From the NCBI RefSeq assembly GCF_016406325.1, contig NZ_CP066370.1:2542001-2606000 (forward strand): a DNA stretch of 64,000 nucleotides. The letters are read 5' to 3'. Source of the stretch: Shewanella putrefaciens (lineage in GTDB: Bacteria > Pseudomonadota > Gammaproteobacteria > Enterobacterales > Shewanellaceae). A program made the translations under genes and the position numbers. The notes beneath the pieces are model-generated. The model made no database searches. It worked only from the letters and a program-made list of their open reading frames with translations, and was not told the origin of the DNA. This document shows, piece after piece, positions 1-6,947 of this stretch (within the stretch, counting starts at the first letter, position 1; each line of letters starts with the position of its first letter).

Positions 1-473
1 GCCACCAAATGAATCACCGCAATTTGCGCCTCGGCGTTCTCTTTAGTCAGTTGCGCCGCCATATCGGCCACATGCAACACATGGCCATCACTCATACGGT
101 CGGCAATCACCGTAACCCCTGTGCAGCCAAACACATCATTGAGATACTGCACTCGCAAATGCTCAGGCAACGCCGCCACTAATGCCTGTTCAATATGGAA
201 CAAGCGATCAACCTGCGGATGCTGCCCCTCATACTGCCCAAGCCAACGGAACAGCTTTTGCGCATTTACCCGCGCGTTGTTATGAACATCATCAGTGCGC
301 GCAAAGCTAATGCCCTCGGCGGCCAAAACTTCGGTCAACCCAAGGCGCTCAACCGCCGCCACAAAATCCATTGCCAAGTTAAAGCGGCTCATTTTGGGTA
401 GCTCTAACACCCGATGGATGGTCCTCATTAACAAACTCAAACGGCTATCGCGTTTATGTGAACTGGTTTTCAT
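1..473 (-). CDS. Phage early protein, YdaT-like, partial
   Basis: An open frame of about 157 codons runs off the left edge, so the C-terminus is missing. The ATG at 473 follows an AAGGAGG Shine-Dalgarno sequence and lies 31 nt downstream of the cro-like gene on the same strand, so it is probably the second gene of the lytic operon. The middle of the protein (a QKLFRWLG segment, then IEQALVAALPEHLR) resembles the YdaT toxin family, which follows the Cro-like ydaS in lambdoid prophages. That match rests on pattern memory only. A CII-like replication or regulatory protein is an alternative. GC content is higher than in the retron genes nearby. Confidence 0.6.
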   Translation of the reverse strand, partial: MKTSSHKRDSRLSLLMRTIHRVLELPKMSRFNLAMDFVAAVERLGLTEVLAAEGISFARTDDVHNNARVNAQKLFRWLGQYEGQHPQVDRLFHIEQALVAALPEHLRVQYLNDVFGCTGVTVIADRMSDGHVLHVADMAAQLTKENAEAQIAVIHLV

Positions 474-504
474 GCTCCCTTTCCTCCTTAAGCCTAAAGT
501 GAAC

Positions 505-708
505 CTAAGCCGCACTCGACGACTTTGGGTTATCTAAAACAACAACGGGGTTAACCTTCAGTGCGCCGTCAGTTAACCTCTCAATCTGGAAAGCGCGAAG
601 CTCTGGAACATCAGAACCCCACTGGGCAATTGCTGATTTTGAAATCGTCAGCGCCTTAGCGAGTTTTGATTTGTTACCAAAGTAGGAGATTGCATCTTTT
701 GTTTTCAT
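505..708 (-). CDS. Cro-type phage repressor (P22 Cro family)
   Basis: This 67-residue DNA-binding protein probably acts as the lytic-side repressor opposite CI. The N-terminus (MKTKDAISYFGNKSKLAKAL, then SKSAIAQWG) is the compact helix-turn-helix of P22 Cro/YdaS-like proteins, and the following LTDGALKVNP also fits the family. The ATG at 708 is chosen because GGAG lies 7 nt upstream; a longer frame to 735 has no such site. It is transcribed divergently from the CI gene across a 105-bp control region and is followed by the YdaT-like gene. Confidence 0.8.
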   Translation of the reverse strand: MKTKDAISYFGNKSKLAKALTISKSAIAQWGSDVPELRAFQIERLTDGALKVNPVVVLDNPKSSSAA

Positions 709-737
709 CAACGAACTCCGAATAGTGAACCCCAAGA

Positions 738-766
738 AGGTTAAGAAAACTATACCATTTTGTCAA
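738..766 (-). promoter_or_regulatory. Candidate cro promoter (PR-like)
   Basis: On the minus strand a perfect TTGACA (766-761) is followed after 17 nt by TAACCT (743-738), 30 nt upstream of the cro start. The -10 box is weak, but the sequence TCTTAACCTT around it is repeated at the equivalent place in the promoter before the gene at 5619, which suggests a shared operator overlapping both promoters. Confidence 0.5.
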
Positions 767-778
767 CAAAAGAAAAGG

Positions 779-794
779 TAACTTGACCAAGTTA
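779..794. promoter_or_regulatory. Candidate CI/Cro operator
   Basis: TAACTTGACCAAGTTA is a 16-bp palindrome with arms TAACTTG/CAAGTTA, placed just upstream of the CI gene. AACTTGAC-type half sites recur at 5534-5542, 5556-5564 and 5569-5577 before the second phage operon. Binding by CI or Cro is inferred from position and recurrence. Confidence 0.5.
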
Positions 795-813
795 AAGTTA
801 AGATAGCTTTACT

Positions 814-1506
814 ATGATGAATGAACGTATTAAAGAAAGACGCAAAGCACAAGGGTTAACTCAACCCGCGCTTGGCAAAATGATTGGCGTTACAAAAGCC
901 ACGATTTCGCTTTGGGAAGCAGGTACAACCTCGCCCAAGGGCGAGAACCTTTACGCGTTGGCTAAATCGTTGAATTGCTCTTCCGAGTGGCTTTTGTATG
1001 GTGAAGAAAAGCAGAGTAAACCAGAATCAAACGCCGAATTTATTGGCGGTTTTGAAACTTGGGGAAGAGAAAGCCCATTAGGTGACGATGAGGTAGAGGT
1101 ACCGTTTTACATGGAAGTAGAGCTAGCTGCCGGTGCAGGTATAACAGATATTCGTGAATATACAGGTCCGAAACTGCGCTTTGCAAAATCCACTTTAAAG
1201 CGACAAGGCGTTAGCGCGTCCGATGCAGTGTGTGTCAAAGTGAACGGCAACAGCATGGAGCCAGTATTACCAAATGGCTCAACCGTTGGTGTAGATACCT
1301 CACACACTGAGATTGTTGATGGAAAAATGTACGCCATTAATCACGATGGTATGCTGCGTGTAAAAATGCTCTACAAGTTACCAGGTGGCGGCATTCGACT
1401 ACGCAGCTATAACCAAGATGAATGGCCAGATGAACATTTAAGTTTTGAACAGATAAAACAAATTAAAATCATCGGTAAAGTGTTTTGGTATTCAGTTTTA
1501 ATTTAA
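814..1506 (+). CDS. CI-type phage repressor, XRE HTH plus S24 peptidase
   Basis: This 230-residue protein maintains lysogeny and is probably inactivated by RecA-stimulated self-cleavage after DNA damage. The N-terminal XRE helix-turn-helix (residues about 3-60, with LTQPALGKMIGVTKATISLWE) is followed by a LexA/S24 domain: an Ala-Gly at the end of VELAAGAG is the likely cleavage site, GNSMEP carries the catalytic Ser, and the Lys lies in MLRVKML. No Shine-Dalgarno precedes the ATG. A TAAGAT -10-like box at 799-804 would start the transcript within a few bases of the start codon, as on leaderless lambda cI mRNA. The gene ends 4 nt from the stop of the convergent HNH gene. Confidence 0.88.
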   Translation: MMNERIKERRKAQGLTQPALGKMIGVTKATISLWEAGTTSPKGENLYALAKSLNCSSEWLLYGEEKQSKPESNAEFIGGFETWGRESPLGDDEVEVPFYMEVELAAGAGITDIREYTGPKLRFAKSTLKRQGVSASDAVCVKVNGNSMEPVLPNGSTVGVDTSHTEIVDGKMYAINHDGMLRVKMLYKLPGGGIRLRSYNQDEWPDEHLSFEQIKQIKIIGKVFWYSVLI

Positions 1507-1510
1507 TACA

Positions 1511-2152
1511 TTATAGCCGTCTAAGTTTTTTCTCCAAATAATAAACGAAAACACCTATATATTCTTTAAATTTACCATCTTCATCAAGCTGTCTATATGA
1601 ATCTAAAATTCTTTGAATTTCGGATTTAGTTCTTTTATGAGGTTTTGAATCTAGTTGTTTTTTTAACCCACTTAATGCCGCTGCACGATTCCTTTTAAGG
1701 CGAGATTCATTTAAATTTAGAACATTATTAAGCTGAACATCGAAATCAGCATCGCTAGATGAAATTACTCCATAATCATTGTAATATATCAATAGCTTGA
1801 TATTATCATTTGGATTTGCGGGTGAAAACTTTAATGATTGATTTCCTTTTTTTGTATCGCAAGTTTGAAATTTTTGTGGCTCCCCTTCATTACCACTACA
1901 ACAACCCAGCATATTCTTATAATCTAATTGTCTATCGGCGAATTGACTCTGGCATTCCCAATGTTCAATTTTCATATTTCCAGCAGATATTCGTCGCATG
2001 CAATAAGCACAAATAAACCCTTGCTCATTCAATAATGTATCTCTGATATTATTTTTGACTTCTGTAAAATTAGGGCCATCATATTCTGCTCCATTACTTA
2101 ATTTGTATTGAGTCAGAATACTGGGAGCTGGTAACTTAGATATAACAATCAT
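1511..2152 (-). CDS. Retron effector HNH endonuclease, PtuB-like
   Basis: This is the nuclease half of a PtuA-PtuB effector pair, expected to cut nucleic acid when the retron is triggered by phage. The protein shows a TIGR02646-type HNH fold: a zinc-binding CAYCMRRI near residue 50, IEHW carrying the first catalytic His, an N-M-L segment before CC, and CDTKKGN. The ATG at 2152 follows GGAG at a good distance and starts 2 nt after the ATPase stop codon; a TTG at 2158 would overlap that stop by 4 nt. In either case it is translationally linked to the ATPase gene. The sequence is AT-rich, like the rest of the cassette and unlike the neighbouring phage genes. Confidence 0.8.
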   Translation of the reverse strand: MIVISKLPAPSILTQYKLSNGAEYDGPNFTEVKNNIRDTLLNEQGFICAYCMRRISAGNMKIEHWECQSQFADRQLDYKNMLGCCSGNEGEPQKFQTCDTKKGNQSLKFSPANPNDNIKLLIYYNDYGVISSSDADFDVQLNNVLNLNESRLKRNRAAALSGLKKQLDSKPHKRTKSEIQRILDSYRQLDEDGKFKEYIGVFVYYLEKKLRRL

Positions 2153-2154
2153 TA

Positions 2155-3786
2155 TCAAAGCTCCAGAAATTCTATTTTAGTCTTAGCCTCAATCAGTTCA
2201 GGTATTTCACCAAAAAGCATTTTTTCAAGTTTTTCAATTTCTAGTTTAGCCTTAAAAATTGAATCGTCAGTCTCTTGTTCAATTAAATTAAAAATTTCAT
2301 TAAGTGATTCTTCTACCAAAGCATTCCTACTCAACTGATTAAGATTACTATCAGTTATCATAAGTTCATTTAATATATCATTAGAGGTTAGACCTAGTGA
2401 TTGTGTAGGCTGTCTAAATTTTAGTACATTATTTTCATTATAAAAAATAAATATTTGAGATGGTTTAGCCTCACCCAAAACCAAAGGGGAATGAGTAGTA
2501 AGGAAAAATTGGCAATTAGGGAAAACTGTGGGCAATTTATTTACGATTTCACGTTGCCATTTAGGATGTAAATGTAAATCAAATTCATCAATAAGAACAA
2601 TGCCTTGCCCATGCAATGGATTACTGAGCGACGGATTTAACATAAATAAACGCATGGTTATATCAAGGATTAAAGATAACAAAGCCTTTTCACCTTGTGA
2701 CAACTTCAACACACTAATTTTTCTTTCGTTTTTAGTTAAAAATAAATCAAACCTAGGCTCCATTTCTAACTCTAAGTTACCATAACCATCCATAAACTCT
2801 TCAATAACCAAATTAATTGACTTTTTTATTAACTTAATATTATCTTTGTTTAAACTGGATAATTCATTTACTTCAGATAACTTTTCCTTTAACGCAAGCG
2901 ATTTAATTAACTCATTGAGTTTCTGAGCAGAACTCGGGTCATTATCAATAAGGTTTTCAATCTCAGCTAATAACTTATTTGCTATCTTGAAATCTTGATC
3001 TATAGATGATAGTTGACGCCTAGTTTCAATATCATCAATGGCTTTAAACCACTCAACAAAACTGCTAAAATCCACTTTACCATTAAGTGAATTATTATAA
3101 CCTTTGAATTTATCAAGGCTATCATTAGCCAACCCTAATGCTGATATATTCATATCTTTCTGAGAAACATCATATGAACGAAGAGCATTATAAAAAGCAA
3201 ACAATGGTAAATTCAATTCTGAATTTATCTCATTTGAAATTTTATAAAAACTACCTATTCTTCTTACTTCATATAAATAACTACGTTTTTTTTGAATACC
3301 ATCCCTTGCTTGAGATAACTCCATTTTACATTTTATATTTTTATTAATACGAATTGTTGTTATTATATTAGCAAAAGGAAGATCCGTATATATATTGATA
3401 TCTGAATCATCTATTGATGTTCCAGTACCACCACTTTTACTAATCGAATTAACAAACCAACTTAGCGACATCGATATAGCATCTAAAATAGTTGTTTTTC
3501 CAGCTCCATTCGCACCCACAAATATATTTAAATTATCATCGAACTTTGTGATTCGTATATCATTAAACAATTTGTAGTTATCAATACTTAGACTGGATAG
3601 TTTAAAATCCTGAGGGTAAAATAATGAATCCGCCAACTCTAAATACTGATCCGCTTTATCCTTATCTTGATCTACAAATTTACCACTTTTATAAAAATCA
3701 TATAGTTGATAAGCAGAGAAGAAATTACCTTTTAAAGCTTTCTCTCGAAGGTTTTTTATGTGTTTTCCTTTCAAGTCAATTTCCAT
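2155..3786 (-). CDS. Retron effector ATPase, PtuA-like (OLD/ABC type)
   Basis: A 543-residue ATPase likely to form a complex with the HNH protein and the retron RT-msDNA. Residues about 8-55 resemble a Sel1-like helical repeat (AYQLYDFYKSGKFVDQDKDKA). The ATPase core begins near residue 65: Walker A GANGAGKT at about 93-100, signature KLSQGEKALLSL near 365, Walker B VLIDEFDLHLHP near 400, and the H-loop LTTHSP. A helical, coiled-coil-like region separates the two halves, as in SMC/OLD-type ATPases. AGGAG precedes the ATG, which lies 1 nt after the reverse transcriptase stop. RT, ATPase and HNH together match type I-A retrons such as Ec78, Ec83 and Vc95. Confidence 0.85.
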   Translation of the reverse strand: MEIDLKGKHIKNLREKALKGNFFSAYQLYDFYKSGKFVDQDKDKADQYLELADSLFYPQDFKLSSLSIDNYKLFNDIRITKFDDNLNIFVGANGAGKTTILDAISMSLSWFVNSISKSGGTGTSIDDSDINIYTDLPFANIITTIRINKNIKCKMELSQARDGIQKKRSYLYEVRRIGSFYKISNEINSELNLPLFAFYNALRSYDVSQKDMNISALGLANDSLDKFKGYNNSLNGKVDFSSFVEWFKAIDDIETRRQLSSIDQDFKIANKLLAEIENLIDNDPSSAQKLNELIKSLALKEKLSEVNELSSLNKDNIKLIKKSINLVIEEFMDGYGNLELEMEPRFDLFLTKNERKISVLKLSQGEKALLSLILDITMRLFMLNPSLSNPLHGQGIVLIDEFDLHLHPKWQREIVNKLPTVFPNCQFFLTTHSPLVLGEAKPSQIFIFYNENNVLKFRQPTQSLGLTSNDILNELMITDSNLNQLSRNALVEESLNEIFNLIEQETDDSIFKAKLEIEKLEKMLFGEIPELIEAKTKIEFLEL

Positions 3787-3787
3787 T

Positions 3788-4720
3788 TTAACTCCTAATC
3801 TTAATTAATAAAGATCTTCCATATTTCTTCTCAAGCCTATGAAGAAAATGTGGCTCTATATGTAAGATAAAAGATAGCATTCCTCTCAATTGTTCAAATT
3901 CAAATTGGTCTAATTTATTTAGAGAATATTTGTGAACCAAAGATGAAACCGTTCTTTTTCTTGCCCTGCCAACAGAAAGATTATTTTCATTGGTAATAGT
4001 TATCCCAGTCACATGTCGATTGTGAGCTTTAGAAGAAAAAACAGTTTTCCTTTCATTCAACATTATACGATGGTCAAACATGCTACCAAGCAACCCATTA
4101 ATGTACCTTGGTAACTCGAAAAGAGCATCTTTAATATTTGTTGAAAATGTTAAATCATCAGCATAACGAGTATATATTATTGATTTTTCTTTACAATACT
4201 TAAATACCACCTTGTCAAATCTGAACATTATAAAATTAGATATCGCAGGCGAACTTGGTGCACCAACACTCAAAACTAACTTGTTATCTGACGTTTTCGT
4301 TTTATTCCAAAACAGCAAGTTAGATAAAAGTCTTAATTCAGCATCAGAAACTTCTATACCTCGGAAGTTTAAGGCTGCTAACAGCATGTCAGGCACAATG
4401 CTATTAAAAAAGTTACTAAAATCAAGTTTAAGAAGATAAGAGTTATGCATATGTTGATATGCATTATCTTTAATGCCTGTATTTAATTTGTAAGCAAATG
4501 AAGACTTATGAGATATAAGGTGATCACCTAAAACTGACAACAGTGCTCTTTGGTATACCTTTAACTCTTTCGAGGGATGCGCAATAACTCTAAGACCAGA
4601 GCTGCGCTTAGGTATTGTATAGACTTTATACTTATATGGTGCTTTCTCTGAAAATGTTTCAATTTTTTTTCTTGAACAATTCAGTTTTGTTTGCAAATTT
4701 GAAAATAACTTAATTCGCAT
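3788..4720 (-). CDS. Retron reverse transcriptase
   Basis: This 310-residue enzyme reverse transcribes part of the adjacent RNA into msDNA. Visible motifs in order are NAYQH (the retron NAxxH motif), LKLDFSNFF (motif A), GAPSSPAISN (RT motif 4), YTRYADDLTFS (catalytic YADD) and VTG in RHVTGITIT, the retron-specific VTG triplet that helps bind msr RNA. The ATG at 4720 is preferred because GGGG lies just upstream; a TTG at 4738 would add six residues. It is the first gene of an RT-ATPase-HNH operon with gaps of 1-2 nt. Other RT groups lack the NAxxH plus VTG pairing, so the retron call is firm. Confidence 0.93.
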   Translation of the reverse strand: MRIKLFSNLQTKLNCSRKKIETFSEKAPYKYKVYTIPKRSSGLRVIAHPSKELKVYQRALLSVLGDHLISHKSSFAYKLNTGIKDNAYQHMHNSYLLKLDFSNFFNSIVPDMLLAALNFRGIEVSDAELRLLSNLLFWNKTKTSDNKLVLSVGAPSSPAISNFIMFRFDKVVFKYCKEKSIIYTRYADDLTFSTNIKDALFELPRYINGLLGSMFDHRIMLNERKTVFSSKAHNRHVTGITITNENNLSVGRARKRTVSSLVHKYSLNKLDQFEFEQLRGMLSFILHIEPHFLHRLEKKYGRSLLIKIRS

Positions 4721-4744
4721 AAAGCCCCATTTAAGCAATCATAA

Positions 4745-4776
4745 AAAAAATGCCAGAGTTATTCTGGCATTTTAAA
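4745..4776 (-). terminator. Intrinsic terminator between retron RNA and RT gene
   Basis: TGCCAGA (4751-4757) and TCTGGCA (4763-4769) form a stem with a 5-nt loop. Flanking A and T bases extend it, and eight Ts follow on the minus strand. It ends about 25 nt before the RT start codon and after the msr-msd region, so it probably ends most transcripts and leaves a minority to read through into the RT-ATPase-HNH genes. Confidence 0.7.
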
Positions 4777-4777
4777 C

Positions 4778-4949
4778 ACCTTTACTAAAGGAAGCGGGAA
4801 GAGAAATATCCATTTCCGCTGCCGAGCGTGAGGGACGAACGATTGGCGGTGGAAATGGATATTTCCCTTCCCGCAACCAAAAATGTGTCCCAATAAGTTA
4901 GAGTCTGGCTTAGCGCCCGACTAGACTAAATAGTCCATACACTAAAGGT
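4778..4949 (-). ncRNA. Candidate retron msr-msd RNA
   Basis: The RNA would be read on the minus strand just upstream of the RT. From its 5' end it shows ACCTTTA (4949-4943) complementary to TAAAGGT at the 3' end (4784-4778), a possible a1/a2 pair; a stem TTAGTCT/AGACTCTAA (4929-4923 with 4906-4898), possibly an msr hairpin; and a long hairpin at 4874-4794 with about 24 paired bases and a loop of about 30 nt, likely the msd. The one internal non-Watson-Crick position in the main part of that stem (4802/4866) is a U-G wobble on the minus strand but A-C on the plus strand, which supports minus-strand transcription. The 81-nt hairpin is near the msDNA length of Ec78-type retrons. The branching G was not identified. 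Confidence 0.72.
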
Positions 4950-4956
4950 TATAGTA

Positions 4957-4985
4957 AGTATAACTCACCTTCTAACTACCTACAA
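4957..4985 (-). promoter_or_regulatory. Candidate retron RNA promoter
   Basis: On the minus strand TTGTAG (4985-4980) and TATACT (4962-4957) are separated by 17 nt. A start about 7 nt downstream of the -10 box would fall near 4950, next to the proposed 5' end of the msr at 4949. The -10 matches consensus at 5 of 6 positions and the -35 at 3 of 6. Confidence 0.5.
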
Positions 4986-5047
4986 GCCATCATAACTCCC
5001 TTTAATAACATGAGCTTAATTTAGATACTATTTAATCTATCCTTAGT

Positions 5048-5455
5048 TTAATCTTGCCAATTAACTACCTTCCCATCACGTACATACGCATAGCGATGGC
5101 CTCTAAACACCCATTGCTCAGGTGAATATGCAGAACGGTTAATGTCGATTGGCCTTCCCCAACTTTGTTGAAGCGCTTCAATACTCATCCCCACCTCAAC
5201 CTTGCCTGCCTTGATTAGCTTATTTTCCCAATCACTAAACTGGCTCTCATCATAAGCGAAGGGGTCAACTTTTTTTTGGCCGTTCTGAATCACCACATCA
5301 ATAGTAGATTGCGCAACACCATCAGGACACGGCATATCCTGCATTACTAGCTTACCGCCCTCTTCGCACTTATAAATTTCAGCCAGCGCTAATTGACAGC
5401 AAAACAAAAAAAGCACAGCTACAGAATAAATCACATTACTCCTGAAAATGCTCAT
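5048..5455 (-). CDS. Secreted DUF4124 protein in prophage
   Basis: A 135-residue exported protein of unknown role. A signal peptide covers residues 1-25 (hydrophobic VIYSVAVLFLFCCQLALA), followed by a DUF4124 segment with the typical IYKCEEGGKLVMQDMPCP, two Cys likely to be disulfide bonded in the periplasm. The C-terminal half (GMSIEALQQSWGRP through EQWVFRGHRYAYVRDGKV) resembles the small BamE/OmlA-type fold often fused to it. It lies upstream of the retron on the same strand, so its transcript may run into the retron region. In a prophage this position suggests a lysogenic-conversion gene, possibly affecting the envelope, but nothing in the sequence shows a function. Confidence 0.75.
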   Translation of the reverse strand: MSIFRSNVIYSVAVLFLFCCQLALAEIYKCEEGGKLVMQDMPCPDGVAQSTIDVVIQNGQKKVDPFAYDESQFSDWENKLIKAGKVEVGMSIEALQQSWGRPIDINRSAYSPEQWVFRGHRYAYVRDGKVVNWQD

Positions 5456-5533
5456 AAACCCTCCTTAGTTCAAGGCCTTAATTTATATCATCCATCTTTC
5501 TAAAAATCATCAAACGTAACTAACCAATAGTAA

Positions 5534-5587
5534 AGTCAAGTTTTTTAAACAATTTACCTTGACCAAAAAGTCAAGTTATCTTAACCT
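5534..5587 (+). promoter_or_regulatory. Candidate PL-like promoter with operator half sites
   Basis: TTGACC (5559-5564), a 17-nt spacer and TAACCT (5582-5587) reproduce the box layout of the cro promoter, including the shared TCTTAACCTT. Half sites AGTCAAGTT (5534-5542), ACCTTGACC (5556-5564) and AGTCAAGTT (5569-5577) surround it. It probably drives the operon from 5619 to integrase under the same repressor as cro. This is an inference from repeated sequence. Confidence 0.5.
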
Positions 5588-5618
5588 TGTCGATGTACCC
5601 ACAACCGAGGACAAGGAA

Positions 5619-5969
5619 ATGATACTAGCGAAAGTTCAAACCTCAGCAAAACAGCGTGATGAGTTTCGTTTACTGGTCGCGATTCGTTTTGCTTGCTTGA
5701 TTGCCGTCACCAAAGGCCACCAAAACCCAATGGATTGCCCACGGGTACAACAGCGCTGCAACGATTTAGTGAAGCACCTTGCTTACAACCACCCTAGCCC
5801 AGCCTTCCACAAACAGTTTTTTGGCCATGCCGGCGAACTCGGCAACAGCTTTAGCCTGCGCTTTACCGAACCCAAGCAGGGTTTACACGGCAGCATCACC
5901 GTTTGGCGCAACGACCAAGCCCCAAACAATGTGCATCAGCTCATGCCCGCCCCACAGGCTGCGTATTAG
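5619..5969 (+). CDS. Phage early protein of unknown function
   Basis: First gene of the rightward phage operon, 116 residues from ATG 5619. The frame stays open upstream to a TTG at 5559, but that codon lies in the -35 box of the candidate promoter, so the ATG, with GAGG 8 nt upstream, is the likelier start. The protein has a central helical stretch (FRLLVAIRFACLIAVTKG) and a conserved-looking AYNHPSPAFHKQFFGHAGELGNSFSLRF. No known domain is recognised. Codon use and GC content match the following phage genes and not the AT-rich retron. Confidence 0.65.
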   Translation: MILAKVQTSAKQRDEFRLLVAIRFACLIAVTKGHQNPMDCPRVQQRCNDLVKHLAYNHPSPAFHKQFFGHAGELGNSFSLRFTEPKQGLHGSITVWRNDQAPNNVHQLMPAPQAAY

Positions 5970-6011
5970 CAACAGTTCGGCATCTAAAGCGGCAACCGAG
6001 GGAGAGTAACT

Positions 6012-6359
6012 ATGTTCTTTGTATACGGCGTATCCATGACCTTAGCGAAAAAACAAGCGGCCAAAAAGTGCAGCACCTCAGTAGGCGCACACCCTAACCG
6101 CCGTCAACTGAGCCCTGCGGAGTACCAAGCCAAGTTGGATGATATGGCGCAGCATTTGTTTGAAACCATGAAGCCACAACGCCTGTCGCATTCGTTATCG
6201 ACGCCCGCGCTGTGCCAGCAATATATCGTGTTAGCCATGACCCAAGAAGCCCACCGCGATGTGCATATTCGCTATCACAAGCTGTCGGACAAGGTGAACC
6301 CAAAAACCAAGAAACCCATCATCAATCTGGTGGTGTTTAACGGCGAAGCCGCAGCCTAG
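6012..6359 (+). CDS. Phage protein of unknown function
   Basis: A 115-residue basic protein. GGGAGAG lies just before the ATG. The N-terminus is rich in Lys and Ala (LAKKQAAKKCSTS), the middle appears helical (EYQAKLDDMAQHLFETMK), and the end contains HIRYHKLSDKVNPKTKKP. It sits 42 nt after the previous gene in the same operon. No family is recognised. Nucleic-acid binding is possible from its charge but is not shown. Confidence 0.6.
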   Translation: MFFVYGVSMTLAKKQAAKKCSTSVGAHPNRRQLSPAEYQAKLDDMAQHLFETMKPQRLSHSLSTPALCQQYIVLAMTQEAHRDVHIRYHKLSDKVNPKTKKPIINLVVFNGEAAA

Positions 6360-6389
6360 CCCTGCTGATTCAAAAGGAAGGAATAGCGT

Positions 6390-6668
6390 ATGAACCACTT
6401 ACTCCCCGGCTTTGAATCAAAGCGGCGCATTGAGTTATTGCTGTCGCTCACCCGCATTAGTTCGCCCGAAGTGATTGCCGCGTTAACGCTGCATTACACC
6501 AGCGCCCTGCCCGCCGAACGTGCGGCGGCTCGCCACGGGATTGAACTGTCGAACTTTATGCGCGGGCAAAAGAAGTTAGAACAAATCTCCGCCACGGTTG
6601 AAGCCATTAAAGCGATCGACTGGGCCAAGCTGCAATCAACTCCTTTGCAAACAGAACGGGTGGCCTAG
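6390..6668 (+). CDS. PapB-like helix-turn-helix regulator of phage
   Basis: A 92-residue protein whose core (LLSLTRISSPEVIAALTLHY, then ERAAARHGIELSNFMRGQKK) follows the pattern of the PapB/FocB fimbrial regulator family: a helix, a short SS-x-x-VI-x-AL segment, a Cys/Ala-rich helix and a recognition helix. Proteins of this kind occur in prophage early operons. GGAAGGAA precedes the start. The following gene starts directly after its stop codon, so the two are cotranslated. The family call is tentative; a small DNA-binding regulator is the safer description. Confidence 0.6.
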   Translation: MNHLLPGFESKRRIELLLSLTRISSPEVIAALTLHYTSALPAERAAARHGIELSNFMRGQKKLEQISATVEAIKAIDWAKLQSTPLQTERVA

Positions 6669-6947
6669 ATGAAGCAAGTCGCGGCGTTTCGACACCTGTT
6701 AAACCATTACCGTAGCCATAAAGCGAACCTGCGATTAAAGGCCGCGAGTGGCGACAAGGTACAAATTGCGTTGGCACTGGGCGCTCTCGATTGCCTGTAC
6801 TGGCAAGCATTAGGCAACGACCTAATTAACCTCGCCAAAGGCATTAACCGCACCATTGTGCATTCGTATCGATATCACTCAATGCGGTTGCCTTGCCACT
6901 CGCCAGTCAACCAAACAAGCGATAACCAAAACAAGGAGGCGGCATGA
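6669..6947 (+). CDS. Phage protein of unknown function
   Basis: A 92-residue protein starting immediately after the PapB-like gene and overlapping the next start by 4 nt (ATGA), so it belongs to a tightly coupled operon. The N-terminal half is basic and helical (FRHLLNHYRSHKANLRLKAA), then comes a short hydrophobic part (IALALGALDCLYWQALGNDL). No domain is recognised. Confidence 0.6.
   Translation: MKQVAAFRHLLNHYRSHKANLRLKAASGDKVQIALALGALDCLYWQALGNDLINLAKGINRTIVHSYRYHSMRLPCHSPVNQTSDNQNKEAA

Noticed and set aside
1810..2016. Plus-strand frames across the retron genes.
   Set aside because: They are shadows of the HNH and ATPase genes, which carry clear motifs on the minus strand.
5559..5618. 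A TTG start at 5559 for the first gene of the phage operon.
   Set aside because: The TTG lies in a -35 hexamer of a promoter candidate whose start would be near 5594, and it has no ribosome site.
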